A DNA stretch of 64,000 nt from Neotabrizicola shimadae. GTDB taxonomy: Bacteria > Pseudomonadota > Alphaproteobacteria > Rhodobacterales > Rhodobacteraceae. The notes under the pieces were generated by a model. The model did no database searches, was not told the DNA's origin, and worked only from the letters and a program-made list of their open reading frames with translations. The translations under genes were made by a program, and so were the position numbers. Shown in pieces: positions 10,780-22,308 of this stretch. The DNA is taken from NCBI RefSeq assembly GCF_019623905.1, contig NZ_CP069370.1, positions 2,232,001-2,296,000 on the forward strand. The letters run 5' to 3'. Numbering within the stretch: position 1 is the stretch's first letter; each line of letters opens with the position of its first letter.

Positions 10780-11828
10780 CCGCGATTCCCGCCGCCGCCC
10801 CGCACCGCACGCCGCTGGTCCTGCACCTCCTGCGGCTGCGTACCTTCGTGGCCCTCATCCTCGTGCTTGGCTTCTTCTCCTTCGCCGCGCCCAATTTCCT
10901 GACAGCCGCCAACGCGGTCATCGTCTCCAAGCATGTCGCGCTGAACGCCTTCCTCGCCATCGGCATGACCTTCGTCATCATCACCGGCGGCATCGACCTG
11001 TCCGTCGGCTCCATCGTCGGCCTCTGCGGCATGGTCGCGGGCTGGCTGGTGCTGAACGGAGTGGACACCGGACTTGGCTGGACCATCTGGTTCAACACCT
11101 TCGAAATCTCGCTGATCGTGGGGCTGGTGGGCATCGGCGTCGGCCTCATCAACGGCCTCCTCATCACCCGCCTGAACGTCGCGCCCTTCATAGCCACGCT
11201 CGGCACGCTCTATGTCGCGCGCGGCGCAGCCCTCCTCTCCTCGGGCGGGCGCACCTTCCCCAACCTGTCGGGCAATGCCGAATACGGCACCGCCTCCTTT
11301 CCCTGGATCGGCACCGGCACCCTCCTCGGCCTGCCGGTCATGGTGTGGCTTCTGGTCCTCGTCGGCCTCGCCGCCGCCTATATCGCCCGCCGCACCCCCC
11401 TCGGTCGGCACATCTATGCCGTGGGCGGCAACGAACGCGGCGCCGCGCTCTCGGGCGTCAAGGTCAACCGGGTCAAGCTCTTCGTCTACATGTTCTCGGG
11501 CTTCTGCGCCGCCCTCGTCGGGCTCATCATCGCCAGCCAGCTCCAGGCCGCCCACCCCGCCACCGGCGAGACCTTCGAGCTGAACGCCATCGCGGCCGCC
11601 GTCCTCGGCGGCACCTCGATGTCGGGCGGGCGCGGCCGCATCGGCGGCACCATCGTCGGCGCCTTCGTCATCGGCATCCTGTCCGACGGCCTCATCATGA
11701 TGGGCGTCTCCAGCTTCTGGCAGACCGTCATCAAGGGCGTCGTCATCATCGTGGCCGTGGTCATCGACCAGGCGCAAAGCCGGCTTCAGGCCCGCGTGGC
11801 CCTCGCGCAAGAGGCCGCCACGCGCTGA
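10776..11828 (+). CDS. Sugar ABC transporter permease, RbsC type
   Basis: Membrane subunit (350 aa) of the CUT2 importer, with about ten hydrophobic segments. Family-typical sequences include FVIITGGIDLSVGSIVGL, the cytoplasmic stretch TPLGRHIYAVGGNERGAALSGVKV that contacts the ATPase, and AAAVLGGTSMSGGRGRIGGT. The stop codon lies within the first unit of a 13-bp tandem repeat. Confidence 0.93.
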   Translation: MTAIPAAAPHRTPLVLHLLRLRTFVALILVLGFFSFAAPNFLTAANAVIVSKHVALNAFLAIGMTFVIITGGIDLSVGSIVGLCGMVAGWLVLNGVDTGLGWTIWFNTFEISLIVGLVGIGVGLINGLLITRLNVAPFIATLGTLYVARGAALLSSGGRTFPNLSGNAEYGTASFPWIGTGTLLGLPVMVWLLVLVGLAAAYIARRTPLGRHIYAVGGNERGAALSGVKVNRVKLFVYMFSGFCAALVGLIIASQLQAAHPATGETFELNAIAAAVLGGTSMSGGRGRIGGTIVGAFVIGILSDGLIMMGVSSFWQTVIKGVVIIVAVVIDQAQSRLQARVALAQEAATR

Positions 11829-11862
11829 GCCCTAGAGCTGAGCCCTTGAGCTCAGCCCTTGA
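11824..11862. repeat. 13-bp tandem repeat, three units, at the 3' end of the permease gene
   Basis: Three contiguous units: GCTGAGCCCTAGA, GCTGAGCCCTTGA and GCTCAGCCCTTGA. The first unit contains the permease stop codon TGA. Units 2 and 3 can also pair GCTGAG with CTCAGC to form a small hairpin. No T-run follows, so a terminator role is doubtful. Confidence 0.9.
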
Positions 11863-11916
11863 CCGGGCCCGCCCCGGCAGCGCATCCCTTGAGGCCAAAG
11901 CACCAGCGAGGCGACG

Positions 11917-12726
11917 GTGAACCAAAAGGCAGCACGGCCGCAGGGCGAGCAGATGGTGGGGCTTCTCTCCGAACCCCGCCGCCGCCGCATCCTCGACTGG
12001 ATCCAGGAAGAAGGCGCGGCCCGCGTCCGCGACCTCGCCGCCGCCTTCCAGGTCTCCGAGGCCACAATCCGACAGGATCTCGAACGCCTGGAACAGGACG
12101 GCGCCATCACGCGCGAACATGGCGGGGCCTTCCTCAATTCCGTGCCCACCCAGGTCGGCACCATGACGCTGCACCATCAGGAAAACATGGACCGCAAGCG
12201 CCGCATCGGCGCCCTGGCCGCCTCCCTGGTCGAAGACGGCGAAACCATCATCCTCGACGCCGGCACGACGACGACCGAAATCGCCACCCGCCTCACCGCG
12301 CGGCGCAACCTCACCGTCATCACCAATGCGCTGAACATCGCCGTCATCCTCGGCGCCGTGCCCGGCAATGCCGTCCACATGCCCGGCGGCCAGTTCAAGG
12401 CGCCCACGCTCTCGCTCTCGGGCGACAAGGCGGCCGAATACTTCCGCTCGATCTTCGCCGGAAAGCTCTTCCTCGCCACCGCCGGGGTCGCGCTCGACGC
12501 CGGCCTCACCTATCCCAGCTTCGCCGACCTCCAGCTGAAAGAGGCGATGATCAAGGCCGCCTCCCGCGTCTATCTCGTGGCCGACAGCACCAAGATCGGC
12601 AAATCCTCCTTCACCCGGCTCGGCTCGCTGGAACTGATCCACGCCTTCATCACCGATGACGGCATTGCCGACGCCGATGCCAAGGCCTTCCAAAGCCGCG
12701 GGATCGAGATGCTCATCGCCGGCTGA
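11917..12726 (+). CDS. DeoR-family transcriptional regulator of sugar metabolism
   Basis: A 269-aa regulator with an N-terminal DeoR helix-turn-helix (RRRRILDWIQEEGAARVRDL then VSEATIRQDLERLEQDGAI). A C-terminal sugar-phosphate sensor domain follows, with the conserved LDAGTTTTEIATRL and VADSTKIGKSSF motifs. GTG at 11917 is the annotated start; an ATG at 11953 (MVGLLSEPRRR) is also possible and closer to the usual family start. As the last gene next to the transporter, it probably represses or activates both divergent operons in response to a phosphorylated sugar intermediate. Confidence 0.88.
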   Translation: MNQKAARPQGEQMVGLLSEPRRRRILDWIQEEGAARVRDLAAAFQVSEATIRQDLERLEQDGAITREHGGAFLNSVPTQVGTMTLHHQENMDRKRRIGALAASLVEDGETIILDAGTTTTEIATRLTARRNLTVITNALNIAVILGAVPGNAVHMPGGQFKAPTLSLSGDKAAEYFRSIFAGKLFLATAGVALDAGLTYPSFADLQLKEAMIKAASRVYLVADSTKIGKSSFTRLGSLELIHAFITDDGIADADAKAFQSRGIEMLIAG

Positions 12727-12749
12727 ACCAACACGGCCCGAAACGGAAA

Positions 12750-12788
12750 GGCCTCCCGGGCGGATGTCAACCATCCGCCCGGGAGGCC
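12750..12788. terminator. Strong hairpin between convergent genes
   Basis: Perfect 17-bp inverted repeat GGCCTCCCGGGCGGATG / CATCCGCCCGGGAGGCC with a 5-nt loop (TCAAC). It lies 24 bp after the DeoR-family stop and before the convergent DUF4405 gene. No clear U-run follows on either strand, but stem length and position favour a bidirectional terminator. Confidence 0.75.
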
Positions 12789-12835
12789 AAACTCTTGAAA
12801 TCATTACGCCTGAACACGCGTCCGGGCCGGACGCC

Positions 12836-13342
12836 TCAGCTCGCCGGCGCGACCAGCACCGCCATCAGCTCCATCGGGTTCTTGCCCGATCCGGTGGCCA
12901 CATCGACCAGCGCCTCATCCGGCCCGGTGACGGTGAAGCCCGCCGCGGTCAGCCGCGCCGTCAGGTCCTCCGCCGTGGTCCCCAGAACCGGCGCGACATC
13001 CGCCAGGGGCCGCGCGATCACGGCCTGCGCCAGCGCAAAGGGCGGCGGCCCGCCTGCGGTTGCCCCGGTCTCGCCCGAGGGGATGAAGAACAGCGCCGAA
13101 GACACCAGCGTCACCGCCAGCGCAATGATCATCGGTGCCCGCTTGAAGTAGGCCAGCATCGGTCGCCAGTTCTTCCACAGGTGCAGCACGAAGGGCAGGA
13201 TCAGCACGAGGCTCAGGATCTCGTGCATCTCGCGAAAGGCCGCAGGCCCGACATGAACATACAGCGCCACCCCCGTGACCAGCGAAACCAGAAAGAACCC
13301 CGTGATGAACGGGGTCGCATATCGTTGCAGAGCCTGAGCCAT
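12836..13342 (-). CDS. DUF4405-domain membrane protein
   Basis: A 168-aa inner-membrane protein; the ATG at 13342 is preceded by GGAAG. The N-terminal half has the DUF4405 layout of two or three helices with conserved histidines (GVALYVHVGPAAF, MHEILSLVL, LHLWKNW), as in small b-type-cytochrome-like membrane proteins. Another hydrophobic helix follows. The C-terminal 75 residues are a soluble region with a TAEDLTARLTAAGFTVTGPDE segment. Heme binding is possible from the His pattern but not shown. It is separated by hairpins or gaps from both neighbouring systems. Confidence 0.7.
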   Translation of the reverse strand: MAQALQRYATPFITGFFLVSLVTGVALYVHVGPAAFREMHEILSLVLILPFVLHLWKNWRPMLAYFKRAPMIIALAVTLVSSALFFIPSGETGATAGGPPPFALAQAVIARPLADVAPVLGTTAEDLTARLTAAGFTVTGPDEALVDVATGSGKNPMELMAVLVAPAS

Positions 13343-13494
13343 GATGATCTTCCGTGAACCGGCGGGCTCCCATCGCCCGCTCTTGCCCGGTCCAACGTCG
13401 CGTGCCGCCGGTTCCGTCGTAGCCACGGCAGGAAATCTTCACCGCCCCGATGGTCTGCGTCAGGAAGACGCACCCCGGAGCCGCAGGTCAGCCC

Positions 13495-15598
<2,104 letters not shown>

Positions 15599-15613
15599 CT
15601 TGGGCCGGCAGAA

Positions 15614-15634
15614 GCCCCGGCTCAGGGCCGGGGC
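15614..15634. terminator. Hairpin between pobA and pcaB, overlapping the pcaB stop
   Basis: GCCCCGGC / GCCGGGGC, an 8-bp stem with a 5-nt loop, between convergent genes. The pcaB stop codon (TGA on the minus strand) falls in the loop. There is no strong U-run, so efficiency as a terminator is uncertain. Confidence 0.45.
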
Positions 15635-16950
15635 AAGGACACTGCCGCAGCGAAGGCCCGCGCCTCGGCAGGCGCCTGACCGACTCCCCCGGCCTCCATC
15701 GCCGCCAGGTCCAGCCCTGCCCAGTCCCGTGCCGCCAACCGCCGCAGGTCGGTGCCCTGCGCCAGCGCCTCGCCCACCAGCGCCTTCACCTTCGCCTCCG
15801 CCTCGGGCCGGGGCATCCTCCCGGCCAGCGCAAAGGTCAGCGCCTCGGCCCAGATCGTGCCGGAATCGTGCTCCAGCCCCCGCGCCATCGCCGCCGCATC
15901 GGGCCGCAGCCGCCCCGCCAGATCGCCCGCCAGCGCCAGCGCCCGCCCGGTCGAGATGCAAAGCTGCGGCAGGGTCAGCCATTCGGTGAACCAGGCCGCC
16001 CCGTCGCGCTGCTGCCGATGCGCCCCCGCCCCGGTCATCAGCCCGGCCAGCGCCATCACCTGCCGCGACAGCGCCACCAGCGCCGAAGGCCCGACCGGGT
16101 TCTGCTTCTGCGGCATGGTGGACGACCCGCCCGCGCCCTCGATCCGGACTTCGGAAATCCCGGTCTGGGTCAACAGGAGCAGGTCCTCACCCATCTTGGC
16201 CAGTGTCGCCGCCAATCCCGCCATCCACCCGGCCAGCGCCGCCATGCCATCGCGTTCGCCATGCCAGCCCGCACCGGGGTCGGCCAGCCCCAGAGCCTCG
16301 GCCAGCCCGGCCCGCACCTCCGGCCCCCGCCCGCCCATCGCCGCCAGCGTCCCCGCCGCGCCCGACAGCGACACCTGCAGCACATCCGCCCGCACCGCCT
16401 CCAGCCTTGTGCGATGCCGCAGCAGGGGCCGCCCCCACCCGGCCACCACCGCGCCAAAGGTCGTGGGCACCGCCCCCTGCCCATAGGTCCGCGCCGCCAT
16501 CGCCAGATCGGCATGCGTCTCCGCCAATACCCCCAGCACGGCCACCAGCGCGTCCAGCCGCGCCGCCCAGATCTCCAGCACCCGCCGCAACCGCAGCGCC
16601 AGCGCCGTGTCCACGATGTCCTGCGAGGTCGCGCCCCAATGCAACCAGCGCATCATCTCGGGCGCCCCCGCCTCCTTGCGGAAGGCGGCCAGCAGCCCCG
16701 GCACCGGCACCCCGTTGCGCGCCGTCTCGGCCGCCAGCGCCGCAGGGTCCACCTGCACCTCGCGCGAGGCCCGGTCGATATAGGCCCCCGCCTCTGCCGG
16801 GATCAGCCCCAGCTCGCCCTGCACCCGCGCCAGCGCCCCCTCGACCAACAGCATCGCCCGCACTTCGGCGGCGTCGGTGAACAGCCGCGCCACCTCGGCA
16901 TCGCCGAACAGGCCGCCATAGATCGCACTGTCCGCCACCGCCCCCGGCAT
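15622..16950 (-). CDS. pcaB: 3-carboxy-cis,cis-muconate cycloisomerase
   Basis: A 442-aa enzyme of the fumarase/aspartase superfamily. It lactonises beta-carboxymuconate, the ring-cleavage product of protocatechuate. The superfamily signature GGSSTMPQKQNPVGPSAL and the upstream WLHWGATSQDIVDTA are both present. It is the last gene of pcaDCHGB, separated from pcaG by 113 bp, a larger gap than elsewhere in the operon. The C-terminal 100 residues are Ala-rich and include the extension seen in bacterial PcaB. Confidence 0.95.
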   Translation of the reverse strand: MPGAVADSAIYGGLFGDAEVARLFTDAAEVRAMLLVEGALARVQGELGLIPAEAGAYIDRASREVQVDPAALAAETARNGVPVPGLLAAFRKEAGAPEMMRWLHWGATSQDIVDTALALRLRRVLEIWAARLDALVAVLGVLAETHADLAMAARTYGQGAVPTTFGAVVAGWGRPLLRHRTRLEAVRADVLQVSLSGAAGTLAAMGGRGPEVRAGLAEALGLADPGAGWHGERDGMAALAGWMAGLAATLAKMGEDLLLLTQTGISEVRIEGAGGSSTMPQKQNPVGPSALVALSRQVMALAGLMTGAGAHRQQRDGAAWFTEWLTLPQLCISTGRALALAGDLAGRLRPDAAAMARGLEHDSGTIWAEALTFALAGRMPRPEAEAKVKALVGEALAQGTDLRRLAARDWAGLDLAAMEAGGVGQAPAEARAFAAAVSLPRP

Positions 16951-17063
16951 CAGGCGCCCCCGGGCACCCGGCCCGCCACCCTGGCCCGGACAGCCGGCCC
17001 CGGACAGGACCGGCCAGGCCGCACATCGACGCGAAGGAGGCAGTCGGGAAGCATCATGAACCC

Positions 17064-17681
17064 TCAGATGTCGATGAACACGGTCTCGCCCTCGCCCTGA
17101 AGGCGGATATCGAACCGATACTGTCCCGGCGCCTCGGCCTTCGCAATCAACGTCGCCACCCGCTGCCGCTGCTCGATCGACCGCAGCACGGGGTCAGTGT
17201 CATGCAGACCCGCATCCTCGGGGAAATACATCCGCGTGGCGAGGCCAACATTGATCCCCCGCGCCACCAGCCACAACGTCAGGTGCGGCGCCTGCACGCC
17301 CCCCGCCTTCATCGGCACCGCGCCGGGCCGGATGGTCTCGAAGGCCCATTCCCCGGTCTCGAACTCGGTGATCACCCGTCCCCAGCCCCGGAAGCCCGGC
17401 GCGCACTCAGCCACACGCGGGTCCTCGGGATGGGGATAGATGCCGTTGGCATCGGCCTGCCAGACCTCGATCAGCACATCCTTCACCGGAGCGCCCGTGC
17501 CGTCGCGCACCACGCCCGAAACCCGGATCCGCTCGCCCGGCACGCCCGGCGCGGCAATCACCTGCCCCAACTCCTGCTCGAACAGCCTGAACCCTGCCGC
17601 CCCCGGCGCCAGCCCGATGTGAACATAGGGCCCGGCGGTCTGCGACGGCGTCTCTTTCAGATAGTTCAACGGTTGAACCAT
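17064..17681 (-). CDS. pcaG: Protocatechuate 3,4-dioxygenase alpha subunit
   Basis: A 205-aa alpha subunit of the intradiol dioxygenase. It has the family beta-sandwich sequences (TAGPYVHIGL; GAPVKDVLIEVWQADANGIY; APHLTLWLVARGINVGLATRMYFPE) but no complete iron-ligand set, as expected for the alpha chain. The active site is formed with PcaH. It is separated from pcaH by 64 bp that contain a palindromic repeat instead of the usual overlap. Confidence 0.95.
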   Translation of the reverse strand: MVQPLNYLKETPSQTAGPYVHIGLAPGAAGFRLFEQELGQVIAAPGVPGERIRVSGVVRDGTGAPVKDVLIEVWQADANGIYPHPEDPRVAECAPGFRGWGRVITEFETGEWAFETIRPGAVPMKAGGVQAPHLTLWLVARGINVGLATRMYFPEDAGLHDTDPVLRSIEQRQRVATLIAKAEAPGQYRFDIRLQGEGETVFIDI

Positions 17682-17700
17682 GCTCCGCCCCCCTTTTTTC

Positions 17701-17745
17701 GCATGTTCGAACCGGAAAACCGGTCCCCACTTTTCCTGAACATGC
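17701..17745. repeat. Alphaproteobacterial palindromic repeat between pcaH and pcaG
   Basis: Outer arms GCATGTTC (17701-17708) and GAACATGC (17738-17745) enclose GGAAAACCGGTCCCCACTTTTCC. This inner core, as I recall, is a very common dispersed intergenic repeat of rhizobia and other alphaproteobacteria. Inside an operon it would form a hairpin in the pcaDCHGB transcript, next to the pcaH stop and about 20 nt before the pcaG start. Confidence 0.75.
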
Positions 17746-18847
<1,102 letters not shown>

Positions 18848-18851
<4 letters not shown>

Positions 18852-19627
18852 GCCAGCCCCTCCACAAAGCCGCCAATCAGCGCGGCCGTGCGGTCCGGGT
18901 TGTCGATGGCCGGAATATGCCCCGATCCCTCGATCACCTCGACCCGCGCCCCGGGAATCGCCGCCGCCGTCGCCCGGACCAGATCAACCGGGGTGGACAG
19001 GTCCGCCGACCCGCCGATCAGCTGCACGGGGCAGGCAATCCTCGGGCTCTCCGCCGTCAGGTCAGCCGCCGCCAGCACCCGGCAGGTGCCGATGTAGCCC
19101 TGTGCATCGCCTCGGGCCAGCATCGTGACCCAGGGCAGCACCTCGTCGGTCGCCCGGAACGGCGCCGCGAACCAGCGTTCAATCACCTGCGGCGCCAGCC
19201 CTGCCATGCCCAGGATGCGAACCCCCTCGATCCGCGCCGCCCAGCTTTCCGCCGTCCCCACCTTCATCGCGGTGTTGGAAAGCACCAGCCCGCGCACGCG
19301 GTCGGGATGACGCGCGCCCAGCATCTGCCCGATCATGCCCCCGATGGAACAGCCCGCCACCACGGCCCGCCCTATCCCCAGATGGTCCATCAGCGCCACC
19401 GCATCCGCCGCCAGATCGGCCAGCGACCAGTCACCCGAAGGCGTGGCCGAAAGCCCGTGGCCGGGCTTGTCCAGCCCCACCGCGCGGACGCCCGGCAGCC
19501 GGTCCACCACTGCATCCCACATGCGCAGGTCAGTTCCCAGCGAGTTCAGGAAGACCACCGGCACGCCGTCCTGCGGCCCCCGGACACGAAAATTCATATG
19601 CCCCCAGGGGCGCATCAGAACAGGCAT
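18848..19627 (-). CDS. pcaD: 3-oxoadipate enol-lactonase
   Basis: Alpha/beta hydrolase (259 aa). The nucleophile elbow is VAGCSIGGMIGQ. The acid (GGSADLSTPVDL) and the His (EGSGHIPAIDNPD) complete the triad. It hydrolyses beta-ketoadipate enol-lactone to beta-ketoadipate. First gene of the operon, divergent from pcaQ. The later steps (pcaIJ, pcaF) are not in this window. Confidence 0.95.
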
Positions 19628-19669
19628 CGAAGTTCCTCCCCTACGCAGATTGCCATAAACGCAAACCTC

Positions 19670-19685
19670 GATAAAATAGAATATC
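19670..19685. promoter_or_regulatory. Candidate PcaQ operator between pcaD and pcaQ
   Basis: The 83-bp divergent gap is AT-rich for this genome and contains the interrupted palindrome GATA-N8-TATC. The centre includes the T-N11-A type spacing favoured by LysR regulators. PcaQ sites in rhizobia differ (ATAACC-N4-GGTTAA as I recall), so this is a positional candidate only. Confidence 0.35.
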
Positions 19686-19710
19686 CGCCACGTTCCATAA
19701 TCCAGAAATT

Positions 19711-20622
19711 ATGCATCCCGCCATCAAGCTGCGCCACATCCGCTTGTTCCTTGCCGTGGCCGATCTTGGCAGCCTCACCGCCGCCGGTCGCGCGGAAGGT
19801 ATCTCGCAGCCTGCCGTCTCCGCCTCGCTGGCGGAACTGGAAACCCTGCTCGGTGCGCCCCTCCTCACCCGGCAGGGCCGCCGCATCGCGCTGACGCCCC
19901 AGGGCGACGGCTTCCGCCGCCATGCGCGCGAGGCGCTCGCCGCGCTGGAGGCCGCCGCACGGGCAACCCTGCCTGAAGCCGGTCCGCAGCGCCTGTCGGT
20001 CGGGCTCCTGCCCACGGTCTCCACCCGTTTCTTCCCCGAAGTCGTGGGCCGCTTCCTCGCCACCCGGCCGGGCGTCACCCTCTCCATCGAGACCGGCGCC
20101 CACCCTGACCTGTTGCGCAAGCTGAAGGACCGCCGCATCGACCTGATGATCGGGCGGATGCCGCAGGCCGCCGAACTGCCGGGCCTCGATTTCGAGTTTC
20201 TCTATGAAGAGCCCGTTGTCGCCGCCGTCCGAAGCGGCCACCCCGGCGCCGACCTGCCGATCATCACCGCGCTGCGCGACCATCCCGTGGTGCTGCCCAC
20301 CCGCGACGCCATCATCCGCAAGACGGTGGACGACTACCTTGCCCAGCATGGCCTTGCCACGCTGGTGCCGGCGGTGGAAACCTCGACCCTCGCGCTTGGC
20401 CGCGGCCTCCTGATGGCCACCGATGCGATCTGGTTCATCAGCCAGGGCGTGATCGAGGCCGAGCTTCACGCAGGAACCGTCCGCACCCTGCCGCTTGGCG
20501 CGGCTTACCTCTCTGGCGCCGTGGGAATGACCCGCCCCGCCGGCCTGAGCCCGCCCGACAGCCTGGCCCGCCTGATGCAGCTGATCCGCGACGCCGCCGA
20601 GGCGCGCCGCAGCGGGGCCTGA
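19711..20622 (+). CDS. pcaQ: LysR-family activator of the pca operon
   Basis: A 303-aa regulator with an N-terminal winged helix-turn-helix (IRLFLAVADLGSLTAAGRAEGISQPAVSASLAELE, quoted here as its key region at residues 10-44). A LysR substrate-binding domain starts with RLSVGLLPTVSTRFFPEVV. The order pcaQ divergent from pcaDCHGB is the classic Agrobacterium/Rhodobacteraceae arrangement, in which PcaQ responds to beta-carboxymuconate. Start codon ATG; a repeat element follows 9 bp after the stop. Confidence 0.88.
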   Translation: MHPAIKLRHIRLFLAVADLGSLTAAGRAEGISQPAVSASLAELETLLGAPLLTRQGRRIALTPQGDGFRRHAREALAALEAAARATLPEAGPQRLSVGLLPTVSTRFFPEVVGRFLATRPGVTLSIETGAHPDLLRKLKDRRIDLMIGRMPQAAELPGLDFEFLYEEPVVAAVRSGHPGADLPIITALRDHPVVLPTRDAIIRKTVDDYLAQHGLATLVPAVETSTLALGRGLLMATDAIWFISQGVIEAELHAGTVRTLPLGAAYLSGAVGMTRPAGLSPPDSLARLMQLIRDAAEARRSGA

Positions 20623-20631
20623 AGGCCAATT

Positions 20632-20705
20632 GTTAAGTCCAAGTTAATGCGGTCGCGCAAGCCCTTGATTCAAAAGGGCCGGACAAAGCGTCCGAGCTCG
20701 GACGC
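20632..20705 (-). repeat. Palindrome-tailed dispersed repeat, copy 1
   Basis: On the plus strand it begins TTAAGTCCAAGTTAAT, continues through CAAGCC and TTGATT (20665-20670), then 17 nt, and ends with the 18-bp palindrome GCGTCCGAGCTCGGACGC (20688-20705). It fills the gap between the convergent pcaQ and methyltransferase genes. The palindrome shares its last base with the methyltransferase stop codon. Read from that gene, the hairpin is followed by a short T-run (CTTTG). Confidence 0.9.
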
Positions 20706-21328
20706 TATCGCCGCCGGGCCACGACCGCCAGCGAAGGCACCGTCCCCGCCTCACCCGGCATCGAGACGTAAGGCAGGGTCTCCTCCACCACCTCCACACC
20801 CGGATGCCCCTTCAGAGCCGCCTCGAATCCCCCCGTCCAGACCGTGGTCTTGACGGTCAGCACCAGCGGCCCGCCCCGCCGGGTGATGCGGATCAGCTCG
20901 GGCAACCCCTCCGGCCCCACATGCCCCGTGGTGAAGACCCCGGTGCAGATCACCGCGGCAAAGGCATGGTCGGCAAAGGGCAAGGCCCCGCCCAGGGCCA
21001 GCCGGTGCAGCGCCGCATAGGACCCCCGGGCGCGGGCCTTCGCCAGCATCCCTTCCGAAAGATCCAGCCCCTCGACCGGGGCAAAGCCCAGGATGCCCAG
21101 CCAGTCCCCCAGCACCCCCGTGCCGCAGCCCGCATCCAGCACCGGCCCCGTCCCCCGCGCCGCGTGCCGCGCCAGCAAGGCCAGCCCCACCGTCGGGTGC
21201 CGGTACCCCGCCCGCGCCATCTCGTCGTCATAGCTCGCCGACCAGCTGTCATACAAAGCCGCGATCTGGTCCGGCGTGCCCGCGTCATAGACCGCGCCCA
21301 GATGCCCCTCGTGCCTGCCGTCGCCCAT
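20705..21328 (-). CDS. Class I SAM-dependent methyltransferase
   Basis: A 207-aa methyltransferase. Motif I is VLDAGCGTGVLGDWL, followed by GLDLSEGMLAKA (motif II), ALPFADHAFAAVICTGVFTTGHV and LPELIRITRRGGPLVLTVK. The N-terminal YDSWSASYDDEMARAGYRHP resembles WBSCR27-like methyltransferases. Substrate unknown. Its stop codon abuts the palindrome of a dispersed repeat. It is divergent from a phosphotransferase gene across 68 bp. Confidence 0.8.
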   Translation of the reverse strand: MGDGRHEGHLGAVYDAGTPDQIAALYDSWSASYDDEMARAGYRHPTVGLALLARHAARGTGPVLDAGCGTGVLGDWLGILGFAPVEGLDLSEGMLAKARARGSYAALHRLALGGALPFADHAFAAVICTGVFTTGHVGPEGLPELIRITRRGGPLVLTVKTTVWTGGFEAALKGHPGVEVVEETLPYVSMPGEAGTVPSLAVVARRR

Positions 21329-21396
21329 ATCCGCCCCCGCTTCCCTGCGGCCAAACCTTGCGGCAGGATGCCGCCCAAGGCAACCGGAGACGAACC

Positions 21397-22296
21397 ATGC
21401 AGGACGACATCCCCGCCATCGCCCGCACCATCCCGGCGCTTGCCGGCTGGAGCGGCACAGCCGAACGGCTCGGGGGCCTGACCAACCGCGTCTACCGCCT
21501 GGGCGACGCCATCCTCCGCATCCCCGGCGAAGGCACCGCCGAATACATCGACCGCAAGAACGAGGCCGAGGCCGCCCGCGCCGCCGCAGCCGCCGGGGTC
21601 AGCCCCGACCTGCTGCACGCCGACCCGGCGACCGGCCTCATGGTCACCCGCTTCCTGCCCGGCACCACCACCATGTCGCCCGAGGCCTTCCGCACGCGGC
21701 CCGGCTCCCCCGCCCGCGCCGCCCGCGCCCTGCGGCGGCTGCACCTCTCGGGCCAGATACTCCCGGCCCGGTTCGAGCTCTTCGCCATGATCGACGACTA
21801 CCTCCGCCTCCTGTCGGGCAAGGAGGTGGCCCTGCCCGAAGGCTACCACGCCGTCGTGTCCGAGGCAGGGATCGTCCGCGCCGCGCTGGCCCGCGCGCCT
21901 GCCTCCCTCGTTCCCTGCCACTGCGACCCCCTGTGCGAGAACTTCCTCGACACCGGCGAGTCGATGTGGATCGTGGACTGGGAATATTCGGGCATGAACG
22001 ACCCGATGTGGGATCTGGGCGACTTGTCCGTCGAGGCCGGCTTCGGCGCCGCGCAGGACGAGGAAATGTTGACCGCATACCACGACGGCCCCGCCCCGGC
22101 CGAGGCCCGCGCCCGCATGGTGATCTACAAGGCCATGTGCGACCTGTTGTGGACGCTGTGGGGCCTGATCCAGCTGGCCAACGGCAACCCCGCCGACGAT
22201 TTCCGCGCCTATGCCGATGGACGGTTCGCCCGCTGCCGCGCGCTGATGGCAACGCCGGAATTCGCCGCCCATGTCGCGCTACTGGCGCGCGCCTGA
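21397..22296 (+). CDS. Choline/ethanolamine kinase-like phosphotransferase
   Basis: A 299-aa protein of the aminoglycoside/choline kinase fold. It has the Brenner-type catalytic loop (PCHCDPLCENFLDTGE) and the metal-binding VDWEYSGMNDPMWDLGDL. The ATG at 21397 (after CGGAGACGAACC) replaces an in-frame ATG 13 codons upstream. Choline or a related alcohol is the likely acceptor, but other small-molecule kinases share this pattern. It lies 12 bp before the WYL regulator, so the two are probably co-transcribed. Confidence 0.78.
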   Translation: MQDDIPAIARTIPALAGWSGTAERLGGLTNRVYRLGDAILRIPGEGTAEYIDRKNEAEAARAAAAAGVSPDLLHADPATGLMVTRFLPGTTTMSPEAFRTRPGSPARAARALRRLHLSGQILPARFELFAMIDDYLRLLSGKEVALPEGYHAVVSEAGIVRAALARAPASLVPCHCDPLCENFLDTGESMWIVDWEYSGMNDPMWDLGDLSVEAGFGAAQDEEMLTAYHDGPAPAEARARMVIYKAMCDLLWTLWGLIQLANGNPADDFRAYADGRFARCRALMATPEFAAHVALLARA

Positions 22297-22308
22297 CCCG
22301 GAGCCGCC

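Noticed and set aside
20665-20705. TTGATT followed 16-17 nt later as a promoter within the dispersed repeat
   Set aside because: The spacing fits, but the position of the -10 is taken by the GC-rich palindrome, which is not a -10 box.
20688-20705. 18-bp palindromes as ends of an insertion sequence
   Set aside because: No transposase or paired copies enclosing a common interior; the copies are single and tens of kb apart.
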